From assembly GCA_963169055.1 (NCBI GenBank), contig CAUJFU010000280.1, forward strand, positions 1 through 12,234: 12,234 nucleotides of DNA. The letters run 5' to 3'. This document shows, in pieces, positions 7,801 to 12,234 of the stretch; the first letter of the stretch is position 1, and each line of letters starts with the position of its first letter. Made by a program: the position numbers and the translations under genes. A model generated the notes under the pieces. That model had not been told where the DNA came from, searched no databases, and saw nothing but the letters and a program-made list of their open reading frames with translations. Source of the stretch: Myxococcota bacterium (GTDB lineage: Bacteria; Myxococcota_C; UBA6777).

Positions 7801-8665
7801 AGATCGCAGCATAAGCGAAATAAGGCCATCGAACGTGGTTATCATCGGGGAGAGGTTCGACCTTGAGCGTCCGAAGATGCGTTTCGAGGTGAGGCAGAAA
7901 GCTGTGCGGGAAGATCTCACCAAGCGTGGGCAGGTGCTGGTTGGAGGAGGTGTTACGACACCGTCCGATGAGTGCGAGCAAGTCTTGTGGAGAAGAGCAA
8001 AAAGGGATCAAGTCTCGGAGAACGTGTGCTTGCTCAAAGGTGATATCGGGATCTTCGATGGCCGTTTGAACGAGCAACGAACCCCATACATCGGGAGGAA
8101 AAGCGTGTGGGCGGGACCAATAGCGCTCTTCTCCTGCGCTGTGGCGGAGATGGGTTTCTGCGATCTTTTTGGCGAGCTTTTCAGGAATATCTTTGTAAGA
8201 GATCAGTTGAAATTGAGCCAGCGTGTATCCAATCGCGATGCGGAAAGGGTCGGGTAGATCGCGCCACTCTTCTTGGAGGGTTTGTGCGAAGTCTTTGTCT
8301 TGTTGCTTGGCTTCGATCAGTTCGCGCAAACCGTAGAAGTAGCCGGGAAGATCGTCTTCTGAGTGGATGCTGTAGCGGTTGCCGTAGTTGGTTGCGTAGG
8401 TAGCATTGGGGAAGTGTTTGTTGATGCTTTTGATCAGGCGGACGAAGTCGTCGCCTGAATAGGCGTCTTTGTCTTGAAATAGCCTCGGCCAAAGTTCGCG
8501 GTGTTCGCCAAGATCGATGTGATAATCGCGAAAGTTCTCCCACAAGATTTTGGTGAGATAAGCGGGTTCTTTGTTGGTAAGAACAGCGCGTAATTTTTCA
8601 TCAAGGCGATAGTCGCCTTTAAAGCGTTCGATCACGGAAAGGATCTTGCTGTGTTCTTCGTTCAT
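4865..8665 (-). CDS. Large HEAT-repeat protein with C-terminal DUF4132 domain
   Basis: A 1266-residue, apparently soluble protein with no signal peptide. The ATG at 8665 overlaps the meaB TGA (ATGA), so translation is probably coupled; 36 extra residues upstream to 8773 would lie wholly inside meaB. The first 430 residues are helical and unrecognised. HEAT-like helical pairs appear at about 440-520 (IEGLAFSLQDPSKSIRHTAS) and 685-750 (DTRCEAVEWLASFGRAKALV). From about 900 it matches the DUF4132 pattern: GRGLRKMAQERGMTTEEL, DGQMTLSYGSRTFYLLL, KALKALPAPRKDDDAAQAEA, RFLEHPLFYRLGKTLVWEAL and FVRLLHPISLTDKERQAW. The family includes E. coli YehI/MolR, whose biochemical role is not settled; some members carry a WGR domain, which I do not see here. 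The ending (about 1165-1266) is less familiar. HEAT arrays usually bind protein partners, so a scaffold or regulator role is possible but inferred. It ends with TAA, followed by a 230-base spacer. Confidence 0.85.
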   Translation of the reverse strand: MNEEHSKILSVIERFKGDYRLDEKLRAVLTNKEPAYLTKILWENFRDYHIDLGEHRELWPRLFQDKDAYSGDDFVRLIKSINKHFPNATYATNYGNRYSIHSEDDLPGYFYGLRELIEAKQQDKDFAQTLQEEWRDLPDPFRIAIGYTLAQFQLISYKDIPEKLAKKIAETHLRHSAGEERYWSRPHAFPPDVWGSLLVQTAIEDPDITFEQAHVLRDLIPFCSSPQDLLALIGRCRNTSSNQHLPTLGEIFPHSFLPHLETHLRTLKVEPLPDDNHVRWPYFAYAAIYLRLCKLLSHTPPAFLDTFFQDFLETFRIGWGGSNFGKFIFQTQELMQQIPQDRLEKIFLQQQTPHWYWLPACPTPPILQHITDRISALPANPSYEAQDILQSLSPYYAFENKGGLLGPIAQALAPYAKHALQTESCPQRHLFVEILALNQDSPSIEGLAFSLQDPSKSIRHTASEALRRLPPEATLPYIAPLLFSKRKETRLTVANLLAEYPPHSEVFALAQTQRATEKAKEILAILETIQAPTTTVLSTNESQILDDLNTSKGETWAQHLHIGPKLISLYWQFLEKSFFETYLSTYGSHYENWLALLKQWKHTPEALQHAALCIPAFDRWDGRTFLNAVADDFPELLAAIKSMIQQGRFHRPKSMGCYVSGFDETSTLDWFIEHRPTEMIDVLIERTQDKRKTTRRAAFDKLASLGESVVDVVLPLIENKNIDTRCEAVEWLASFGRAKALVALQKAAPSEKHPRVQQAFQTAIAKLETEHFDISAFPETSEAHKALEQALARLPLQPLPAALLGVPLPTLLWKTGSSVASVAQQWIVAEVVQENFQHRSPLLRALRPRLNDTSCHALSEAMVAKGPRFDDGWPLYTQSIFGSPQQIDAIAAQLDKLASSRSTRWGDDGVEALARHGSPEAIRHLDHAHRKGKREALKSRAGRGLRKMAQERGMTTEELIESAISDMGFSIDGQMTLSYGSRTFYLLLSDHFSLTLSDHLGKALKALPAPRKDDDAAQAEASQKHFASVKKHLPPLYKSLGLRLEDALRAQRRWPVAEWRTRFLEHPLFYRLGKTLVWEALDPSDQPTGTFVIQDDFRLLQANSKTYKLPTQGFVRLLHPISLTDKERQAWIDRLDAMGRKPLFPQLQREVFHLADFPETDAAWLVQLPAVGSLSFIHALQTCGYERGDREDGGMIYSCDTKIGPYSVTLRHGGWYPEIMDDDSDVDIRSVEVSDEKGTIAWRELPPAVFSEIARDLVLLTRKGTR

Positions 8666-9729
8666 CGCGGAGGCTCCGAGGTTCGAGGTGGAAGGGAGGC
8701 CGAGGGATGTGTTGGGGTATGGCTCGCGTTCGTGTCGTTGTGCGACACACAAGAAGATGCGGCCCATGACCAAAATTGCGCATCAAAGGCGAGTTGGGCG
8801 TGTTCAAAGGATGGTTGGGTGCGCAAGTATGCGGTGGGATTTGTTTGTTGAGCAGAGAGGCAACGTAGGGCTTGTTGGCCGTATTCATCGAGGAGCCAAC
8901 GTTGGAAGGCGTAGGCTTCGCGTTGGTGCATGGAGGCATGAAGAGGCGGGGGGCGGTAGGCTGTGATCTCGGCAGCAAGGGCATCGAGTCCTTCTTGGGT
9001 ATGGATGCTGGTGCGATACAGTGCGGGAGATGGGGCTTGTGGAGGGCGAAGCAGGCCGAGGGTGGCTTGAAGTGTGTGGTAGGTTGCGTTCGCTGCGGGT
9101 GCATCGGCTTTGTGCAAAACAAAAGCGTCGGGGATCTCCATGATGCCGGCTTTGATGAATTGGATCTCGTCGCCCGCTAGAGGAGAAAGCAACAAGTACA
9201 CGCGATCCGCAGCGTGACGAATGGACACTTCGGATTGTCCGATGCCAACGGTCTCGATCAATACCAAGTCAAATAGCCAGTACAACAATCGGCAGACTTG
9301 GAATGTTTTTCGGCTTAATCCTCCAAGGTCTTGATCCGAAGATTGGCTACGAAAAAAGCATCTTTTTTCTTTAGAAGGAAGTCGGACGCGAATGCGATCC
9401 CCCAAGACCGCCCCGCCCGTCAAGGGGCTAGATGGATCGATGGCAAGCACCGCGATATGTAGATGGCTGGGGTGCGCCAGTAGCCGAGGGAGCAGGGCGG
9501 CGATCAGAGAAGACTTGCCAGCACCCGGGGTTCCCGTCAGTCCGATGAATGCGGCGCAACGGGCTTGGGTGTTGGTTTGGAGCGCGGAAAGCACGTCGTG
9601 TCGGTATTGCGCAGCATGAGGGCGCGTGTCTTCAAACAGCGAGATCAGCCTTGCGATGGACCATTTGTCGTGCTGCCACGCTCCTTGGATCAGGCGTTCC
9701 GTGTCGTATGTGGAGGGATGAGTGTGCAA
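8662..9729 (-). CDS. meaB: MeaB/ArgK-family GTPase, chaperone of the acyl-CoA mutase
   Basis: A 355-residue G3E-type P-loop protein. Family members (MeaB, human MMAA) bind B12-dependent mutases and use GTP hydrolysis to gate cofactor loading and protect against inactivation. Visible motifs: Walker A GTPGAGKSS from about residue 66; AIDPSSPLTGG followed by LGDRIR (switch I region); ETVGIGQSE at about 159-167; AGDEIQFIKAGIMEI; and the G4 position H206-K-A-D209. G4 is normally NKAD in this family, so His for Asn is unusual. The segment FFRSQSSDQDLGGLSRKT is also divergent from the usual FIR...GxLGG. Start is uncertain: no ATG is in reach. A GTG at 9795 lies in a palindrome and would add a low-complexity Asn/Pro/Thr tail; the TTG at 9729 places the family-like N-terminus (TERLIQGAWQHDKW) close to the start. 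Its neighbour upstream is the likely client mutase. The TGA overlaps the next ATG by ATGA. Confidence 0.88.
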   Translation of the reverse strand: MHTHPSTYDTERLIQGAWQHDKWSIARLISLFEDTRPHAAQYRHDVLSALQTNTQARCAAFIGLTGTPGAGKSSLIAALLPRLLAHPSHLHIAVLAIDPSSPLTGGAVLGDRIRVRLPSKEKRCFFRSQSSDQDLGGLSRKTFQVCRLLYWLFDLVLIETVGIGQSEVSIRHAADRVYLLLSPLAGDEIQFIKAGIMEIPDAFVLHKADAPAANATYHTLQATLGLLRPPQAPSPALYRTSIHTQEGLDALAAEITAYRPPPLHASMHQREAYAFQRWLLDEYGQQALRCLSAQQTNPTAYLRTQPSFEHAQLAFDAQFWSWAASSCVSHNDTNASHTPTHPSASLPPRTSEPPR

Positions 9730-9771
9730 TGTTGTTCTCGTTGTGTGGCTGTTTGGGTTTGGGTTTGTGTT

Positions 9772-9815
9772 GTGGGGCTTTGCCCCACGCCCCACAAGGG
9801 AGCTTTGCCCCCTTG
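9772..9815. repeat. Pair of GC-rich hairpins with TTT loops (REP-like palindromes)
   Basis: Two adjacent palindromes. The first pairs GTGGGGC (9772-9778) with GCCCCAC (9782-9788) around a TTT loop. The second pairs CAAGGG (9795-9800) with CCCTTG (9810-9815), has one A/C mismatch, then GC/GC around another TTT loop. Both share the core GCTTTGC. This form resembles dispersed GC-rich palindromic repeats of many bacterial genomes, but only one copy of the pair is in this window, so dispersal is inferred. The GTG at 9795 that could begin meaB lies at the edge of the second palindrome. Confidence 0.6.
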
Positions 9816-9816
9816 A

Positions 9817-9895
9817 CCCCGTGTTTGGCGAACAGATTACTGTTTTTCAAATCAACGACGCTGTCGCTTGAAATGGTGCGAACACGGGGTTTTTT
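9817..9895 (+). terminator. Nested inverted-repeat structure ending in a T-run (plus-strand terminator-like, possibly a structured RNA)
   Basis: An outer stem pairs 9817-9827 with 9879-9889 (CCCCGTGTT with AACACGGGG, extended by a wobble and one more pair). Inside it are two independent hairpins: AACAG/CTGTT (9831-9835 with 9840-9844, loop ATTA), and TTTCAA/TTGAAA (9845-9850 with 9868-9873) enclosing CGAC/GTCG (9856-9859 with 9863-9866). This would fold as a three-way junction. Six T residues follow the outer stem on the plus strand (9890-9895), as in an intrinsic terminator, yet no plus-strand gene precedes it; on the minus strand, where meaA and meaB lie, no T-run follows. The pairing is seen in the sequence; any function is unknown. 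Confidence 0.45.
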
Positions 9896-9932
9896 GGCCA
9901 ACAGGAAGACGCTTGCCCTCTCCTATGCCATC

Positions 9933-11990
9933 CTATTCCTGTTCGGTGCGATCGGCGTGTGTTGTGGGAGGTTCGGGCGAAGAGGCTTCGAGAAGGTGGA
10001 GGATGGTGTCAAAGATCGCGAGCAGATCGCCATCCGCAGGAGTGAAGAGTGCGCGAACACCGAGCGAGCGGAGGATAGGGTGGTCTTGTTGGGGGAGGAT
10101 ACCGCCCATCACCACGGGGATCGCGTCGGCGGCACCTGCATCGCGGAGTCCTTCCATGATCTGTTGAGTGATCTCGATGTGGGAGCCGCTAAGGATGGAA
10201 AGTCCGATGATATCGGCGCTTTCTTCGATGGCCGATTGTACGATATCGTCGGGAGAAAGACGGATTCCAGCGTAGATCACATCGAAGCCAAGGTGACGGG
10301 CGGTGACGGCGATGATCTCGGCTCCGTTGGAATGTCCGTCTAATCCGGGCTTTCCAACGAGCATACGCGGGCGATGCCCAAGGCGCTCGGTGAGGGCGTG
10401 GACACGGTCTTGGAGAGGGCGCCGGCGGTCTTCTTCGAGAGAGAGCGTTTGGCCTTCGATGCCGGTGGCTGCGCGATATTCACCAAAGACGCCACGCAGG
10501 GCATCGGCCCATTCTCCTGTGGTGACACGAGCAAGAGCGCATTGGATCGAGGCGGGCATCATATTTTGTCCGTTGCGAGCGGCCTCTTGGAGGGAGCGGA
10601 GGGCAGACTGGACTTTTTCTGGGCTGCGTTGCAGGCGCGTTTGTTTGAGAAGGGCCAGCGTTTCATTGGCCGCAAGAGGATCGACGCGAAACAAGCCGCT
10701 GTCTTGGTCGGACATCAGGGGGGAGGGCAAGGTCTCGGTCCAACGATTGACGCCGACGACGATCTGTTCGCCGCGTTGGATGCGGCTAATGCGCGCTGCC
10801 ATCGATCGGACAAGAGCGCTTTTCATATAGCCGCTTTGGATCGCAGCGTGGACACCGCCGATGCCGAGGATCTGTTCGATCTCTTTTTGGGCTTCGGCCT
10901 TGATCGCGTCCGTTTTGGACTGGATCACAGGGCTTCCATCGAAGATGTCGGGGTATTCGAGAAGATCGGTTTCGTAAGCAAGGATCTGTTGTAAGCGTAG
11001 AGACCATTGTTGATCCCAAGGTCGCGGAAGGGAGAGGGCTTCGTTCCATGCGGGGAGCTGGAGGGCGCGGCAGCGGGCTTTTCGGCTGAGGGTGACTCCG
11101 AGGGCTTCGATCAAGATGCGCCATGCGTTGTTTTCGGGCTGTTGTTCGGTGAGTCCGAGGGAGTTGACTTGCACACCATAGCGAAAACGCCGATGTTGTG
11201 GGTCTTGGACATGGTATCGAGACAGAGTGATCTCGTCCCATAACTCGGCGAATGCACGCATTTTACAGATCTCTTCGACAAAACGAATACCTGAATTCAC
11301 AAAGAAACTGATGCGCTCAACGACTTGGCCGAAGTCGTTTTCTGGGATCTGTCGGCGCTGTCGAAGAAGATCAAGGACGCCGATGGCGGTGGATAGGGCA
11401 AAAGCGACTTCTTGAGCGGGGGTCGCTCCTGCTTCTTGGAGGTGATAAGAGCAGATGTTGGCGGCGTTCCATTGGGGGAGATGGAGCAGGCAGTATTCGT
11501 ACATTTCGGCGATGATGCGGAAGTGAGCGTCGGGTGGAAAGAGATAGGTTCCGCGTGCGAGATATTCTTTGACGATATCGTTTTGGGTGGTTCCGCGAAG
11601 AGAAGAGACCGATACACCGCGTTCTTGAGCGAGTGCGATGTACAACGCGAGCAACCACATGGAGGTGCCGTTGATGGTCATCGAGGTGTTGGTCTGTTCG
11701 AGAGGGATGGCGTCAAAGAGAGTGTGCATATCGTCGAGGCTGTGGATGGGAACGCCGACTTTGCCGACTTCGCTTTTGGCGAGGGGATGATCGGCGTCAT
11801 AGCCGCATTGGGTGGGGAGATCGAAGGCGATGGAAAGGCCCGTTTGTCCGGCCTCCATGTTCTGTTTGTAGAGTTGGTTGGAGGCATGGACGTTGGTGTG
11901 TCCTGCGTAGGTACGGAAGATCCAAGGCCGATCGGAGGTGGGAGATCCGTTGCGATCGAGGATTTGGTGAGCGGATGGGGAGGAAGGCAT
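9933..11990 (-). CDS. meaA: B12-dependent acyl-CoA mutase, MeaA / ethylmalonyl-CoA mutase type
   Basis: A 685-residue mutase with catalytic and cobalamin-binding parts in one chain. The family moves the CoA-thioester group between adjacent carbons by adenosylcobalamin radical chemistry; MeaA converts ethylmalonyl-CoA to methylsuccinyl-CoA in the ethylmalonyl-CoA pathway. The TIM-barrel part begins at about residue 20 (RPWIFRTYAGH) and carries FDLPTQCGYDADH, NTSMTINGTSMW, NICSYHLQEAGATP, FGVQVNSLGLTEQQPENN-like and LPRPWDQQWSLR blocks. The TQCGYDADH block resembles MeaA (TQTGYDSDH from memory) more than methylmalonyl-CoA mutase (THRGYDSDN). The B12 domain has the base-off motif D551-G-H553-S-N-G556, then SILSGSH and VVMGG. 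I chose the ATG at 11990 because GGAG lies 8 bases upstream; an in-frame TTG at 12080 would overlap the upstream frame and add 30 poorly conserved residues. It ends with TAG. Isobutyryl- or methylmalonyl-CoA specificity is a less likely alternative; substrate is inferred from motif likeness only. Confidence 0.9.
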   Translation of the reverse strand: MPSSPSAHQILDRNGSPTSDRPWIFRTYAGHTNVHASNQLYKQNMEAGQTGLSIAFDLPTQCGYDADHPLAKSEVGKVGVPIHSLDDMHTLFDAIPLEQTNTSMTINGTSMWLLALYIALAQERGVSVSSLRGTTQNDIVKEYLARGTYLFPPDAHFRIIAEMYEYCLLHLPQWNAANICSYHLQEAGATPAQEVAFALSTAIGVLDLLRQRRQIPENDFGQVVERISFFVNSGIRFVEEICKMRAFAELWDEITLSRYHVQDPQHRRFRYGVQVNSLGLTEQQPENNAWRILIEALGVTLSRKARCRALQLPAWNEALSLPRPWDQQWSLRLQQILAYETDLLEYPDIFDGSPVIQSKTDAIKAEAQKEIEQILGIGGVHAAIQSGYMKSALVRSMAARISRIQRGEQIVVGVNRWTETLPSPLMSDQDSGLFRVDPLAANETLALLKQTRLQRSPEKVQSALRSLQEAARNGQNMMPASIQCALARVTTGEWADALRGVFGEYRAATGIEGQTLSLEEDRRRPLQDRVHALTERLGHRPRMLVGKPGLDGHSNGAEIIAVTARHLGFDVIYAGIRLSPDDIVQSAIEESADIIGLSILSGSHIEITQQIMEGLRDAGAADAIPVVMGGILPQQDHPILRSLGVRALFTPADGDLLAIFDTILHLLEASSPEPPTTHADRTEQE

Positions 11991-11998
11991 GGCGGTAT

Positions 11999-12002
11999 CT
12001 CC
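11999..12002 (-). promoter_or_regulatory. Ribosome binding site deciding the mutase start
   Basis: GGAG on the minus strand sits 8 bases before the ATG at 11990. The alternative TTG at 12080 overlaps the preceding reading frame, so this site favours the ATG. Confidence 0.55.
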
Positions 12003-12027
12003 GTATCGCAAAGGAGGTTGGTTGGGA

Positions 12028-12234
12028 TCAAGCAACGAGAGCGGCTTGTCGGGGTAAGATCTCCCAATAATCGAGATCAAGGACGATATGGGAAGGGTAC
12101 TGTGTTTTTCCGGGCTTGTGGGGATCTTCTTGGGTGATAGGAAAGGTTTGTCCAGATGCGGAGAACTCGGCGGGGTCGAGGTTTTTGACGACGATCATCC
12201 GCAATCGGAGCGCACCGACGGAGGGATCGAGTAG
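12028..12234 (-). CDS. C-terminal fragment of an unrecognised protein (cut by window edge)
   Basis: The minus strand is open from the window edge to a TGA at 12030-12028, giving 68 residues. The visible part contains MIVVKNLDPAEF, then a polar stretch rich in Gln, Asp, Pro and Lys, then HIVLDLDYWEILPRQ at the end. I do not recognise a family. It could be the end of a longer protein or a short protein starting at the ATG 12 codons in (12198), but no clear ribosome site precedes that ATG. It stops 37 bases before the preferred start of the mutase gene, a spacing that fits co-transcription. The frame could still be chance, although it fills the space up to the mutase neatly. Confidence 0.45.
   Translation of the reverse strand, partial: LLDPSVGALRLRMIVVKNLDPAEFSASGQTFPITQEDPHKPGKTQYPSHIVLDLDYWEILPRQAALVA

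Noticed and set aside
8732-8748. Hairpin GTGTCG/CGACAC near the end of meaB
   Set aside because: It lies within coding sequence, has a 6-base stem and lacks a T-run, so it is likely chance.
9745-9770. Telomere-like TTTGGG tandem units and a possible G-quadruplex
   Set aside because: Only two full units plus a partial one and too few G-runs; treated as low-complexity sequence.
9632-9901. Minus-strand 89-codon frame starting with TTG in the meaA-meaB spacer
   Set aside because: It is a translation of the palindromic elements and then overlaps meaB in another frame; no ribosome site.
9549-10343. Plus-strand frame of 264 codons
   Set aside because: It covers antisense parts of meaB and meaA and the structured spacer; no motif and no gene-like start.
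11412-12137. Plus-strand frame of 241 codons
   Set aside because: It is antisense to the N-terminal part of the mutase and has no recognisable domain.
11991-12234. Cobalamin riboswitch upstream of the B12 mutase
   Set aside because: No B12-box-like element was seen and the space is occupied by the end of another reading frame.

Overview
The window looks like chromosomal DNA of a Myxococcota-like (formerly deltaproteobacterial) bacterium. The taxonomic hint is a short secreted protein (1487-1936) with a signal peptide, a Cys-rich core and a C-terminal Gly-Gly-Cys / membrane segment / Arg cluster of MYXO-CTERM type. Base composition is moderately GC-rich. Every supported gene is on the minus strand, so transcription runs from the high coordinates to the low ones; the long plus-strand reading frames are antisense shadows.

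Layout in transcription order. (1) 12234-12028: C-terminal end of an unrecognised protein, cut by the window edge. (2) 11990-9933: a B12-dependent acyl-CoA mutase with fused catalytic and cobalamin domains, closest by eye to MeaA (ethylmalonyl-CoA mutase). (3) 9932-9730: a roughly 200-base spacer holding two GC-rich hairpins and a nested junction-like inverted repeat. (4) 9729-8662: a MeaB/ArgK-family G-protein chaperone of such mutases, with an unusual G4 motif (HKAD). (5) 8665-4865: a 1266-residue HEAT-repeat protein ending in a DUF4132 domain; its ATG overlaps the meaB stop codon (ATGA). (6) 4864-4635: a 230-base spacer with an 11-base inverted repeat and a possible promoter. (7) 4634-3105: a MATE-family efflux transporter with a low-complexity N-terminal extension. 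(8) 3037-2120: an ADP-ribosylglycohydrolase interrupted by one in-frame TAG, after which the family-like sequence continues in the same frame. (9) 1936-1487: the MYXO-CTERM-type protein. (10) 1396-173: a polytopic membrane protein with several membrane-embedded histidines. (11) 172-1: an A/T-rich edge with no confident gene.

Functionally the clearest unit is mutase plus G-protein chaperone: the chaperone family loads and protects the B12 cofactor of the mutase. The DUF4132 gene is physically coupled to meaB and so probably co-translated with it; its role is unknown. The remaining genes look like ordinary single-gene neighbours (export, ADP-ribose removal, secreted and membrane proteins). I see no phage, insertion sequence, CRISPR array, tRNA or rRNA. 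The items most worth a second look are the amber-interrupted hydrolase, the coupled meaB-DUF4132 pair, the HKAD change in MeaB and the folded element between meaA and meaB.
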